Origin: RPQJ01 sp963706755
Lineage (GTDB): Bacteria; Pseudomonadota; Gammaproteobacteria; Steroidobacterales; Steroidobacteraceae
Reading direction: 5' to 3'
DNA: 64,000 bases
Assembly: GCA_963706755.1 (NCBI GenBank)
Contig: CAVPNH010000010.1
Span: 1-64,000 of the forward strand
In this document: in pieces, positions 26,235 to 35,657 of the stretch
How the letters are laid out: each line of letters opens with the position of its first letter
Position numbering within the stretch: position 1 is the stretch's first letter
Program-made: the position numbers and the translations under genes
Notes under the pieces: model-generated
What the model saw: the letters and a program-made list of their open reading frames with translations, nothing else
What the model was told of the DNA's origin: nothing
Database searches by the model: none

Positions 26235-26903
26235 ATGCAACGCATTCCCGAAGCCGAGCTCATGGACGAGTTCGAGCAGGCCCGAGCCTATGCCGAGGCC
26301 GATTTCTCCGAGCCGAACGAACGGTTCGTCGATCTTTTCGCGACGGAATTTCCCGCGTTTCGCGCCGGGACCGTGCTGGACCTGGGCTGCGGGCCCGGGG
26401 ACATCACGCTGCGGCTCGCGCGTCGCAACGCGGGCCTTCAGTTGGACGGGCTCGATGGGTCGCAGCCCATGCTCGCCTTCGGCGAGGCCCGGCTGCGCGG
26501 GGACCCGGACCTCGCGTCCCGCGTGCGCTTCGTCCGCGGGATGCTGCCGGGCGCCAGGCTGCCGCGCAGCCGCTACGACGCCGTCGTGAGCAACAGCCTG
26601 CTCCATCACCTGCACGACCCGCAGGTCCTGTGGCGCGCAGTACTGGCGCTGGGGGCGCCGGGCGCCGCCGTGCTGATCATGGACCTCTATCGGCCCGCGT
26701 CGACCGTCGCCGCGCGGGAAATCGTCGAGACATATGCAGGCGGTGAACCCGAGGTGCTGCGGCAGGACTTCTACAACTCGCTCTGCGCGGCATTCGATCC
26801 TGCGGAGGTGCGCGGCCAGCTCGCGAGCTGCGGGCTCGGCATGCTCGAGGTCCGGACGGTCTCCGACCGCCACCTGCTGGTGGCGGGGCGCCTGCCGGCA
26901 TGA
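26235..26903 (+). CDS. SAM-dependent methyltransferase
   Basis: The 222-residue class I methyltransferase has motif I V-L-D-L-G-C-G-P-G-D-I-T (about residues 47-58), L-D-G-L-D-G-S motif II and S-N-S-L-L-H-H-L-H-D-P. The target is unknown. Its TGA overlaps the ATG of the plsB-like frame (ATGA), so the two are likely translationally coupled, which hints at a membrane-lipid or envelope connection. Confidence 0.85.
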   Translation: MQRIPEAELMDEFEQARAYAEADFSEPNERFVDLFATEFPAFRAGTVLDLGCGPGDITLRLARRNAGLQLDGLDGSQPMLAFGEARLRGDPDLASRVRFVRGMLPGARLPRSRYDAVVSNSLLHHLHDPQVLWRAVLALGAPGAAVLIMDLYRPASTVAAREIVETYAGGEPEVLRQDFYNSLCAAFDPAEVRGQLASCGLGMLEVRTVSDRHLLVAGRLPA

Positions 26904-29363
26904 GCGGCCCGTCGGTGATGGAACGCCTGCTGCTGCCCCTCGTGCGGCGCTTCGTCGCGTCCTGGGTACGTCCGTCCATCCTGCCGGACGGAGTCGCCGG
27001 GCGTTTCACGCCCGGCCGCCCCGTGGTCTACGCGCTGGAAAAACGCAGCATCGTCGACCTCGCCGTGCTGGAGTACATCTGCCGCGAGAAATCGCTGCCC
27101 ATGCCCCTTGCGCCGCTCGGCGTCGGAGCGCGGCTGCCCGTGTCCGTCATGTTCCTTGAACGGCGTGCGGGCTTCCTGGGAATGCGCATCGACCGGCGGA
27201 TTCCGGAAACCCTGCGCGAACTCACCGCCCTCGCGGCCGCCGACATCGGTTTCGAAGCAGACGTCGTGCCGGTGAGCCTGTTCTGGGGCCGCTCGCCGGA
27301 CCGCGAGCGATCCTGGCTGCGACTGCTGGTCGCCGAGGGCTGGGACATCGGCGGGCGATTCAGGAAAGTGCTGTCGCTGCTGGTGAACGGCCGCAACCTG
27401 CTGATGCTGTTCGGCGAGGCGCTGCCGCTGCAGCCTACGCTCCTGGAGACGCGCGGCCTCCCGAGCGGGCCGCGCCGGCTGTCGCGGCAGCTGCGGGCGC
27501 AGTTCCGCGGCCAGCGCACGGCGACCATCGGCCCGGACCTTTCGCATCGGCGCACGATCGTGGCGCAGGCCCTGAACACGAAGCTGGTCCGCGACGCGGT
27601 GCGCGACGAGATGAGGTCGAAGGGCCAGAGCCGGCGGGACGCGCTCAAGGTCGCGCAGGCGTACGCGAAGGAGATCGCGGCCAACTACTCGCACTGGTTC
27701 GTGGTGTTCATGTCCGGCGTGCTGGGCAAGCTGTGGAACCGCCTGTACGACGGCGTCGAGCTCGCAAACTTCTCGAGCCTCGAGTCCATCGAGGACGGCG
27801 CGGAAGATCGTGTACGTGCCGTGCCACCGCAGCCACATGGACTACCTGCTGATGTCCTACGTGGTCTACAACAAGGGCTTCGCGGTGCCGCACATCGCGG
27901 CGGGCGTCAACCTCAACATGCCCGTCATCGGGCGCGTTCCTCCGCCGCGGCGGGGCGTTCTTCCTGCGCCGCAGTTTCTCCGGCAACGCGCTCTACACGG
28001 CCGTGTTCCTCAAGTACCTCGGGCAGATGATGGCGCGCGGCCACTCGATCGAGTACTTCATCGAGGGCGGCCGCAGCCGCACGGGCCGGCTGATGCAGCC
28101 GAAGACGGGAATGCTCGCGATGACGGTGCGCAGCTACCTGCGCGAGCCCGACGCGCCCGGTGGTATTCGTGCCGATCTACTTCGGCTACGAGCGGCTGGT
28201 GGAGGGGCGCACCTACATCGGCGAACTCTCCGGGCGGCCGAAGGAGAAGGAGTCCGTCCTGACGCTGCTGCGCACGATCCCCGAACTGCGCAGCCGCTTC
28301 GGCAAGGTGTACGTGAGCTTCGGCGAGCCCCTGCCGCTCGATCCGGATGATCCGCCGCACGCACCCGACTGGGAGCGGCGGCCGTCGGGATCGGACGACC
28401 GTCCGCCCTGGCTCTCGCCGCTGGTCAAGGACCTCGCGACGTCCATCATGACGCGCATCAACGCCGCGGCCTGCGTCACCCCCGTCAACCTGCTCGGCCT
28501 GGTGCTGCTCGCCACGCCGCGACACAGCATGGGCGAGGCCGACCTCGTGCGGCTGCTCGAGGTCTACGCGTCCGTCATGCGCCGCGCTCCGTACTCGCCG
28601 CGGGTCTGGGTCACGGGCATGGACGGCGCGGCCATAGTCAGCCACGGGGAATCGCTCGGGATCCTGCGCCGCCAGCCGCACGAACTCGGCGACATCATGT
28701 GGATGACCGAAGACTCGGCGATCCTGACCAGCTACTTCCGCAACAACGCCCTGCACCTGCTGCTGCTGCCGCTCGCTGGTCGCCTGCGCGTTCCTGAACA
28801 ACGCCAGCGTGCCGCGCGCCGACCTGCAGCGCCTCGCGGGCCGCGTATATCCGTACGCGGCGGACGAGTACTTCCTGCGCTGGACGGAGGCGGAGCTGCC
28901 AGGGGTCGTCGACTGGGTGCTCGAGGACCTTCTGAACCTCGGGCTGCTGTCGGCGTCGGAGGACCGCAGCATGTGGTCGAGGCCGCCCGCCGAGTCGCCC
29001 GAGGCGATGCAGCTCTCGGTGCTCGCGCGTGCGAGCGTGCCGCTCATCGAGCGCTACTACCTCGCCGTTTCGCTGCTGCTCAAGGCCGGCAGCGGCCGGA
29101 TCACGCAGGACGCGCTCGAGCGGCAGTGCGAGCTCATGGCGCAGCGCATGTCGCTGCTGTACGAGCTGAACGCGCCGGAATTCTTCGAGCGCGCACAGTT
29201 CGGCAACTTCCTCGACCTCGCGCGCAAGCGCAACGTCATTGCCCAGGGTCCGGACGGCACGATCCAGTTCGAGCCGGCCATGGTGGAGGCGATCCTGCGC
29301 GACGCGCAGCTCGTGCTGCACGAGCAGATCCGCAACAGTATCCTGCAGGTGGTCCATCGCTGA
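26900..29363 (+). pseudogene. plsB: Glycerol-3-phosphate acyltransferase PlsB, reading frame broken by four +1 shifts
   Basis: Successive frames encode contiguous parts of one PlsB of about 820 residues: 26900 to ~27800, then K-I-V-Y-V-P-C-H-R-S-H-M-D-Y (acyltransferase motif H-x4-D) to ~27935, then R-R-G-G-A-F-F-L-R-R-S-F and E-Y-F-I-E-G-G-R-S-R-T-G to ~28158, then V-V-F-V-P-I-Y-F-G-Y-E-R to ~28771, then S-L-V-A-C-A-F-L-N-N to 29363. Each junction needs removal of one base (near 27800, 27936, 28159, 28772). No in-frame stop or large deletion is seen. PlsB makes lysophosphatidate at the inner membrane. Confidence 0.88.
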
Positions 29364-29430
29364 CCGCCGGCTGACATGGATCAATGCGCGCTGCCGGCGG
29401 GACAGACGAGCCGCATGGATGCTCCGCCGG

Positions 29431-30909
29431 TCAGGATGCCGGCGGGCCGAAGATCTTCGACCACAGTGAATCGACGCGGCGTTCGACGGCCGGGTCCAGC
29501 GCGATGGGGCGGCTCCAGGTGCGGTCGGTCTCGCCGGGCCACTTGTTCGTGGCATCGAGGCCGAGCTTGGAGCCGAGATTCGGCACCGGGCTCGAGAAGT
29601 CGAGGTAATCGATCGGTGTGTTTTCGACGAGCAGGCTGTCACGCGCCGGGTCGACTCGAGTGGACACGGCCCAGATGACCTGCGACCAGTCGCGTACGTC
29701 GATGTCGTCGTCGGTGACGACGATGAACTTGGTGTAGGTGAATTGCCTCAGGTACGACCAGATGGCCATCATCATGCGGCGCGCATGGCCGGGATACTGC
29801 TTGCGGATGCTGACCACGGCGACGCGATAGGAGCAGGCCTCGGCAGGGAGATGGAAGTCCACGATCTCCGGGAACACCTTGCGGAGAATCGGCACGAAGA
29901 GTTCGTTCAGCGCGAGGGCGAGCACGGACGGCTCGTCGTGTGGCGCGCGTCCCATATAGCTTCCGTGGTAGATCGCGTCGCGGCGCATGGACATGCGCTC
30001 GACCGTAAACACGGGGAACTCGCCCTGCGCGTTGTAGTAACCCGTGTGGTCGCCGAACGGCCCCTCGAGCGCGGTGTCACCCGGATGGATGTGGCCCTCG
30101 AGCACGATCTCGGCGCCTGCCGGCGCATCGAGCCCCGTGATGGCGCTGTGCCAGACGCGGGTTCGCTCCCCACGCAGCAGGCCGGCGAATTCGTATTCGG
30201 ACAGCGTGTCCGGCACGGGTGCGACGGCGGCCAGCATCGTCGCCGGGTCCGCGCCGATCGCGACCAGCACCGGAAAGGGGCGCTCCGGATGCGCGGCGCG
30301 CCAGTCGGCGTAGTCGAGCGCACCGCCCCGGTGGGGCAGCCAGCGCATGATGACGCGGTTGGGTCCGATGAGCTGCTGGCGGTAAACGGCCACGTTCTGG
30401 CGCTCGCGGCGAGTGCCACGAGTCACTACGAGGCCGAAGGTGATGAGCCGCCCTGCGTCCTCGGGCCAGCAACGCTGGATCGGCAGGCTGCCGAGGTCGA
30501 TCGCGTCTCCGGTCAGCACCTGTTCGCCGAATGCGACGTGGTCGACGCGCCGCGGCGCGACGTGTGCGAGTTGCGCGAATTCGGGCCAGGCGGCCAGCGC
30601 CTCGCGCAGGCTGCCCGGCCAGCGAGGTTCCTTGAGCGCCGCCAGCAGCTCGCCGAGCTCCCGCAGCGAGCCCGACGGCCGGCCCGACAGCGCTGCCTCG
30701 ATGCGCTCGCGGTGGCCGAACAGGTTGCCGAGCAGCGCGTGCCCACTGTCGCCTGCCTTCTCGAACAGCAGGGCAGGCCCCTGTGCGCGCTGCGTGCGCA
30801 GGCAGAAGGCCGTGCTCTCGAGGTTCGGGTCGACCGGCTCCGTGACCCGCCGCAGCCGGCCGGTCGCTTCGAGGCGGTCGAGAAACGACCGCAGGTCGTG
30901 GAAAATCAT
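29431..30909 (-). CDS. ubiD: UbiD family decarboxylase (4-hydroxy-3-polyprenylbenzoate decarboxylase)
   Basis: The 492-residue protein has full UbiD length and signature blocks: D-L-R-S-F-L-D-R-L near the N-terminus, N-R-V-I-M-R-W-L-P-H-R-G-G, E-G-P-F-G-D-H-T-G-Y-Y and the V-V-T-D-D-D-I-D-V-R-D-W-S-Q-V-I-W-A motif. It is a prenylated-FMN-dependent decarboxylase, here most likely of ubiquinone synthesis. The start M-I-F-H-D-L-R at 30909 was chosen by family similarity. It converges on the plsB frame 67 bases away. Confidence 0.92.
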   Translation of the reverse strand: MIFHDLRSFLDRLEATGRLRRVTEPVDPNLESTAFCLRTQRAQGPALLFEKAGDSGHALLGNLFGHRERIEAALSGRPSGSLRELGELLAALKEPRWPGSLREALAAWPEFAQLAHVAPRRVDHVAFGEQVLTGDAIDLGSLPIQRCWPEDAGRLITFGLVVTRGTRRERQNVAVYRQQLIGPNRVIMRWLPHRGGALDYADWRAAHPERPFPVLVAIGADPATMLAAVAPVPDTLSEYEFAGLLRGERTRVWHSAITGLDAPAGAEIVLEGHIHPGDTALEGPFGDHTGYYNAQGEFPVFTVERMSMRRDAIYHGSYMGRAPHDEPSVLALALNELFVPILRKVFPEIVDFHLPAEACSYRVAVVSIRKQYPGHARRMMMAIWSYLRQFTYTKFIVVTDDDIDVRDWSQVIWAVSTRVDPARDSLLVENTPIDYLDFSSPVPNLGSKLGLDATNKWPGETDRTWSRPIALDPAVERRVDSLWSKIFGPPAS

Positions 30910-31089
30910 GGTCCATCCGCGGCAGGTGAGGGCGGCATGCTGCCGCCATCGCTGGGTCGCGCCCTTGATGCACGTCAAGTGTCGGCGCGATCCGGTGCGG
31001 GTTCAATAGCGCTGCGCAGAACCTGCGGCGGCAGCGGCCGGGTAGCAGTATCCTTCGATGACATACGGGTGAACCGAGGGGACTGAGCC

Positions 31090-31680
31090 ATGAACGCATT
31101 CACCACTTCACTGGCCGCGGTAGCGGTAACGCTCCTCTGCGTGTCGGGTCCGATCCGGGCGGCGACGCCTGCCGCGACTGCGGCGCCGGCACCGGCTGCG
31201 GCCAAGGCGCCTGCGCCCGCCGCGACCAAGGCGCCGGCGGTGGCTGCGGCACCGGCCGCACGCAAGATCCCGGGCATCAATGCCCCGGACCCGTACCCGA
31301 AGGCGTGCGTGGACTGCCACGTCAACAAGCCGCCTTCCGATGCACGGCTCAGCACCCAGCTGCAGCAGTGGACGTCAGGCAAGGTGAGTCCGGCGCTGCT
31401 CGCGACGGTGCAGGGCAGCGCGCCCGCTGGTTTGAAGCTGAAGGGCAAGCACCCGGACGCGTCGGACGCGCTGGACGACATCCCGGTCGCCTGCGCCGAC
31501 TGCCACAGCGAGGATTCGAAGAAGGCGCCGCCGCTCGCCGGCATGGTGCACCGGATCCACCTCGTCGGCGGCGACAAGAACCGTTTCATGACGGAATTCC
31601 AGGGCGAGTGCACGTCCTGCCACAAGCTCGACGCAGCCACGGGCGCCTGGTCGGTGCCGAGCGGGCCCGAGAAGAAGTGA
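31090..31680 (+). CDS. Periplasmic tri-haem c-type cytochrome
   Basis: The 196-residue protein has a Sec signal (M-N-A-F-T-T-S-L-A-A-V-A-V-T-L-L-C-V-S-G), an Ala/Pro/Lys linker at about 25-58 and three C-x-x-C-H haem sites: C-V-D-C-H at 73-77, C-A-D-C-H at 135-139 and C-T-S-C-H at 174-178. The His residues of M-V-H-R-I-H could be distal ligands. It should carry electrons in the periplasm; the partner is unknown. I do not recognise a named family. Confidence 0.82.
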   Translation: MNAFTTSLAAVAVTLLCVSGPIRAATPAATAAPAPAAAKAPAPAATKAPAVAAAPAARKIPGINAPDPYPKACVDCHVNKPPSDARLSTQLQQWTSGKVSPALLATVQGSAPAGLKLKGKHPDASDALDDIPVACADCHSEDSKKAPPLAGMVHRIHLVGGDKNRFMTEFQGECTSCHKLDAATGAWSVPSGPEKK

Positions 31681-31696
31681 GGCCGCCGCTGCGCGG

Positions 31697-32122
31697 CTAG
31701 TCGTCGGCCCGCCCGGGACGGCGCAGCTTCTTGGTCCGCGCGTCCCTGGCCTTGGAGGCCAGGCGACGCTCCTTCGACGCACGGGTCGGGCGGGTCGGGC
31801 GCCGGACCTTCGGTTCGATCAGTGCCTCGCGGATCATCGTGACGAGCCGGTCGAGCGCGTCGGCGCGATTCTGCTCCAGGGATCGGAGGCGCTGGGCGTC
31901 GATCACGATCAGGCCGGCCGACGTCATGCGCCGCCCGGCAATCCGCTTCAGGCGCATCCTCGCCGAGGCGCGCAGCGGCGGCCACGCCGCGGAATCGAAG
32001 CGCAGCTCGACCGCGTTCGACACCTTGTTGACGTTCTGGCCGCCTGGCCCGGACGCGCGGACCGCGCGGAATTCCAGCAGCTCGTCGGGGATCGCGAGCG
32101 AGCCTGAGATCTCGACCGGCAT
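31697..32122 (-). CDS. arfB: Peptidyl-tRNA hydrolase ArfB (YaeJ)
   Basis: The 141-residue protein has a release-factor-like catalytic domain with S-G-P-G-G-Q-N-V-N-K (GGQ at 27-29) and a C-terminal basic tail (R-R-P-T-R-P-T-R-A-S-K-E-R-R-L-x-x-K) that in ArfB inserts into the empty mRNA channel. It rescues stalled ribosomes. It is encoded 6 bases after the MscS gene on the same strand, so it is probably co-transcribed with it. Confidence 0.93.
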   Translation of the reverse strand: MPVEISGSLAIPDELLEFRAVRASGPGGQNVNKVSNAVELRFDSAAWPPLRASARMRLKRIAGRRMTSAGLIVIDAQRLRSLEQNRADALDRLVTMIREALIEPKVRRPTRPTRASKERRLASKARDARTKKLRRPGRADD

Positions 32123-32128
32123 GGAGCG

Positions 32129-33457
32129 TCAGTCGTCGCGGGCCGGATCGAGCGTGCCGACTCGCGGATTGATCATCTCGAGGCGGACCTCGCGCTGCGC
32201 CACCGGGATCACGATCCCGTGCTCGCGGAACAGCCGCCAGATCGCGCGGTTCACGTCGGATCGGACGTTGTTCACGCCTTCTTTCGGGTCCGGGATCCAG
32301 AACCGCAACTCGAGCTCGATGCCGTGGTCCCCGAAACCCATGAGGCGTGCGACGGGCGCGGGATCGCGGATCACGCGGGGATGTCCTGCCGTCGATTCCA
32401 GCATCAGGCGCATGGCGAGTTCGGGGTCGCTCCTGTAGCTCACGCGGACCGGCAGCTTGAGGCGCACCCTCGGGTCCTCGTAACTCCAGTTGGTCACCGG
32501 ATTGGTGATCAGGTTCTGGTTCGGCACCAGCGTGGCGACGCCGTCCCGGTCGCGCACCACGACGTAGCGCCCGCGCAGCTCCTCGACCCAGCCGAAGCCC
32601 TCGGTCGCGGTGCCGGGCATGCCGGTGAAGCTGATGACGTCTCCCGGCTTGATGGAGCGGTCCATGAGCAGCACGAAACCGCTGACGAAGTTGGCCGCGA
32701 TGCTCTGCAGGCCGAAGCCGAGGCCGATGCCGACGGCGCCGGTGAGCACGTTCAGCGTCGTGAGATCCAGCCCCGCCGCGTTCAGGCCGACCAGCACCGA
32801 GAGGCCCACGAGGAAGGCCTGCGTGAACTTGGCGATCCCGATGCGCATGTTGGGCGCGAGCGCGTCGAGCCTGAGCACGTGCCGCTCGAACCAGCGCGCG
32901 ATCCACATCGCGACCACGACGAACAGGCTGACCGTCACCAGCAGCTTCATGACGGACCATACGGAGATGCGCGTCTCGCCCGCGTTGATGCCGATGCCGT
33001 CCAGCAGTCCGATGAGCGCCTCGCCCCAGCCGAGCAGGTGCAGCGACAGGAAGGCCCAGACCAGGAAGGTGATCAGGGTGCCCCAGCCCTTGAGCCGCGC
33101 GCGGGCGCCCATCGTTACCCGGAACACATACACGATGATCCGGATGAGCAGCAGGAGCGCGCCGAGCTGCACCGCGACGTCGACGACCCGCGCCGGCGTC
33201 CCGAGCGCGTGCATCAGTCCGTCGGCCGCGGCGAGGACGAGCAGCACGGCCGCGTAGGGCGCGCCCAGCCATGCGAACTCGCGAGCGCGGCCACGCCAGT
33301 CGTCCGGGGCGTCGGGAGGAACGATTCCCCGTCGCAGCAGCTTCGCAGTCCACAGGCCGAGGGCCAGCGCCGCGGCTACGACCGCGAGCTGGGGCAGGTT
33401 GGACGGTGCGAAAAGGCGCGTGACGATGCCGGCCGCGGTTTCGAGGGGTTCCGACAT
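32129..33457 (-). CDS. MscS-family mechanosensitive channel
   Basis: The 442-residue protein has about five to six membrane helices in its first 240 residues, then the pore-lining TM3-like helix with G-A-V-G-I-G-L-G-F-G-L-Q-S-I-A-A-N-F-V-S-G, the beta domain (K-P-G-D-V-I-S-F) and a cytoplasmic alpha/beta domain. It should release solutes on hypo-osmotic shock. It precedes arfB and follows the YdcH-type gene by 3 bases. Confidence 0.9.
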   Translation of the reverse strand: MSEPLETAAGIVTRLFAPSNLPQLAVVAAALALGLWTAKLLRRGIVPPDAPDDWRGRAREFAWLGAPYAAVLLVLAAADGLMHALGTPARVVDVAVQLGALLLLIRIIVYVFRVTMGARARLKGWGTLITFLVWAFLSLHLLGWGEALIGLLDGIGINAGETRISVWSVMKLLVTVSLFVVVAMWIARWFERHVLRLDALAPNMRIGIAKFTQAFLVGLSVLVGLNAAGLDLTTLNVLTGAVGIGLGFGLQSIAANFVSGFVLLMDRSIKPGDVISFTGMPGTATEGFGWVEELRGRYVVVRDRDGVATLVPNQNLITNPVTNWSYEDPRVRLKLPVRVSYRSDPELAMRLMLESTAGHPRVIRDPAPVARLMGFGDHGIELELRFWIPDPKEGVNNVRSDVNRAIWRLFREHGIVIPVAQREVRLEMINPRVGTLDPARDD

Positions 33458-33460
33458 CGC

Positions 33461-33685
33461 TCAGGCGTTGAGGTCGGGGATCAGCTGGCTCTCGAGCCTG
33501 GCGATCTGGTCCTTGATCAGGAGCTTGCGCTTCTTGAGGCGACGCATCTGCACCTGGTCCACGTACAGGTCGAGCTGCAGGCGATGGATCACGTCGTCCA
33601 GGTCGCGGTGCTCGATCCGCAACTGGCGCAGGCGCTCAATGTGCTTGAACGTCTCCGTGTCGACGTTGTCGCTCGCTTCCGCCAT
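33461..33685 (-). CDS. YdcH/DUF465 family protein
   Basis: The 74-residue protein is an all-helical hairpin with the family pattern L-x-x-E-H-R-D-L-D-D-x-I and L-K-K-R-K-L-L-I-K-D-Q-I-A-R-L-E. YdcH-like proteins are cytoplasmic, small and uncharacterised. It lies 3 bases upstream of the MscS gene and is presumably in the same operon. Confidence 0.85.
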   Translation of the reverse strand: MAEASDNVDTETFKHIERLRQLRIEHRDLDDVIHRLQLDLYVDQVQMRRLKKRKLLIKDQIARLESQLIPDLNA

Positions 33686-33778
33686 CGCTGGGGTCGTCGC
33701 TCGAGCCTTGGCCGGGGCGGGTAGCTTAGCCCCGCCCGCGACAAAAAGGGTAGGCCCGCCTGCAGGGACAGGCCCGGC

Positions 33779-34081
33779 TCAGAGCCCGACGCTGTCCACA
33801 CTGTGCCCGGTCATGATGACGAAGCCCTGCAGGCGCGTGTAGCCGTCGCGCGTGTAGTCGAAGACGTAGGTGCGCCGCAGCTGCAGCGAGCCTCCCGCGA
33901 CCCGCACGGGGCGCAGCCTGCGGAAGGCGACCGTGCCGTCCAGCAGGCTGGCGCCCGTGGTGCGGCAGGTCTCGAACGCGACGTCATTGGCCCGCTCGCG
34001 CGCCCCGAGGCTGTCGTGCCAGTACCAGGCAGTGGCAATGAGCAGCGCGAGCAGCCCGAGCAGCGTCCAGGAGAGTTCCAT
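33779..34081 (-). CDS. DUF3301 family protein
   Basis: The 100-residue protein has one N-terminal membrane anchor (W-T-L-L-G-L-L-A-L-L-I-A-T-A-W-Y-W), then F-E-T-C-R-T-T-G-A-S-L-L-D-G-T-V, typical of DUF3301, and a beta-rich cytoplasmic part (F-D-Y-T-R-D-G-Y-T-R-L-Q-G-F-V-I). Function unknown. It starts 3 bases after the cysQ stop. Confidence 0.85.
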   Translation of the reverse strand: MELSWTLLGLLALLIATAWYWHDSLGARERANDVAFETCRTTGASLLDGTVAFRRLRPVRVAGGSLQLRRTYVFDYTRDGYTRLQGFVIMTGHSVDSVGL

Positions 34082-34084
34082 CGA

Positions 34085-34882
34085 TCAGAACAGCGCCGGC
34101 CAGTTCCGCTCCGGGTCGCCGTACGCGATGAAATGCGGATTGAGCAGGGTGTCGCGCGCGTTGTAGCGCAGGGGCGTGCCGTCCAGGGTCGTCACCGCGC
34201 CGCCCGCCGTCTCGAGCACGGCCTGCGCCGCGGCCGTGTCCCACTCCGACGTGGGGCCGAGCCGCGGATAGAAGTCGGCCGAGCCCTCGGCGACCAGGCA
34301 GAACTTGAGCGCGCTGCCCATCGGGCGCAACTCGTGCGGGCCGAGCCTGGCGAGCAGCGCGTCGAGCGAGTCGCCGCGGTGCGAGCGGCTGCCGACCACG
34401 ACCAGGGGGTCCGCCGCCGCACGCGCGTGTATCGGCCTCGGCCGCGCCGCGCCGTCCGAGCACCAGGCTCCGTGGCCGCGGGCGGCGTAATAGGTCAGGC
34501 CGAGCGCCGGTGCGGCGACCACGCCGAGCACCGGCGCGTGGTCCCTGACCAGTGCGACGTTCACCGTGAACTCGCCGTTGCGCCCGATGAACTCGCGCGT
34601 TCCGTCGAGCGGATCCACGAGCCAGAACTCGCGCCAGCCGCGCCGCACCTCGAAGGCGTGGGCGGCCTCGGCCTCCTCGGACAGCATGGGAATTCCGGGG
34701 GCCAGCATCGCGAGGCGTGCGGCGAGGATGTCGTGCGCGGCCCGGTCGGCGCGCGTGATCGGCGACTCGTCGGCCTTGTACTCGACGGTGAGCGCCGAGG
34801 CGTAGACCTCCAGGATCGCGGTGGATGCGGCGGTCACCGCGTCCTGGACGCCCGGTAGAAGCTCGGCGGGATCGGAGGCCAT
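34085..34882 (-). CDS. cysQ: 3'(2'),5'-bisphosphate nucleotidase CysQ
   Basis: The 265-residue protein belongs to the inositol-monophosphatase fold: metal ligands in L-S-E-E-A-E, D-P-L-D-G-T-R-E-F and W-D-T-A-A-A-Q-A-V. CysQ removes the 3' phosphate of PAP, a by-product of sulfate assimilation. The ATG at 34882 is preceded by GGAG; the longer frame to 34960 would overlap the divergent yrfG gene. It is co-directional with DUF3301. Confidence 0.92.
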   Translation of the reverse strand: MASDPAELLPGVQDAVTAASTAILEVYASALTVEYKADESPITRADRAAHDILAARLAMLAPGIPMLSEEAEAAHAFEVRRGWREFWLVDPLDGTREFIGRNGEFTVNVALVRDHAPVLGVVAAPALGLTYYAARGHGAWCSDGAARPRPIHARAAADPLVVVGSRSHRGDSLDALLARLGPHELRPMGSALKFCLVAEGSADFYPRLGPTSEWDTAAAQAVLETAGGAVTTLDGTPLRYNARDTLLNPHFIAYGDPERNWPALF

Positions 34883-34954
34883 GCGAGGGCTCCAGTGAGA
34901 ATGTGTGTCGCCGTATGATAGCGGTCCGTCCGCAATCCGGCGCCCTCCAGCATC

Positions 34955-35641
34955 GTGCACGCAGCATCAGGCAACCGCGGCGCAGCCCCGCCCGCGTGGA
35001 CCGAGGTCGAGACCGTGTGCCTCGACATGGACGGCACCGTGCTCGACCTGCGCTTCGACAACCTGTTCTGGCTGGAGGCGCTGCCGCGACGCTGGGGTGA
35101 GGCCCGCGGTCTCGACGAGCGCGCCTCGCTCGCCGAGCTGAAACCGCGCTTCGACGCGAAGCGCGGCACGCTCGACTGGTACTGCATCGATCACTGGAGC
35201 GAGGAACTCGGCTTCGACATCGCGGCGCTGAAGTTCGAGATGCGCAGCCACATCCGCTACCTGCCCGGCGCCGTCGACTTTCTCGATCGACTGCGCGGGC
35301 GGGGCAAGCGGGTGCTGCTCACGACCAATGCGCACCCGATCAGCCTCGGCATCAAGAGCGCCCAGGCCGGGCTCGAGCGGCACTTCGACGAACTCATCTC
35401 GTCGCACGAGTTCGGCGTACCGAAGGAATCCCCGGAATTCTGGGCGCGGCTCGCGCGGGGGCACGGAGTTGCGCCCGGATCGACCCTGTTCGTGGATGAC
35501 AGCGTTGCGGTGCTCAGGGCCGCGCGCGAGGCGGGGGTCCGCTGGACCTACCAGGTGCTGCAGCCCGATTCGACCCAGCCGGCCCACGTCGAAGCGCCCG
35601 GATTCACGGGCATCGAGGGACTGGGAGATCTCGCGCCCTGA
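34955..35641 (+). CDS. yrfG: HAD-family GMP/IMP nucleotidase YrfG
   Basis: The 228-residue protein has HAD motif I D-M-D-G-T-V-L-D (Asp 24 and 26), motif II L-L-T-T-N-A-H, Lys in V-P-K-E-S-P and motif IV F-V-D-D-S. The block Y-C-I-D-H-W-S-E-E-L-G-x-D-I-A-A-L-K is specific to the YrfG/GMP nucleotidase group. GTG start at 34955. It converges on rhlB with 16 bases between stops. Confidence 0.88.
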   Translation: MHAASGNRGAAPPAWTEVETVCLDMDGTVLDLRFDNLFWLEALPRRWGEARGLDERASLAELKPRFDAKRGTLDWYCIDHWSEELGFDIAALKFEMRSHIRYLPGAVDFLDRLRGRGKRVLLTTNAHPISLGIKSAQAGLERHFDELISSHEFGVPKESPEFWARLARGHGVAPGSTLFVDDSVAVLRAAREAGVRWTYQVLQPDSTQPAHVEAPGFTGIEGLGDLAP

Positions 35642-35657
35642 GGGCGCTGAGGGCGGC

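Noticed and set aside
26900..29363. Programmed ribosomal frameshifting in plsB
   Set aside because: Four shifts in one gene, no slippery heptamers at the junctions and no known precedent; extra bases are simpler.
34967..35657. Apparent 230-codon C-terminal extension of RhlB through yrfG
   Set aside because: It is antisense to the well-supported yrfG gene and the true basic tail is visible in another frame.
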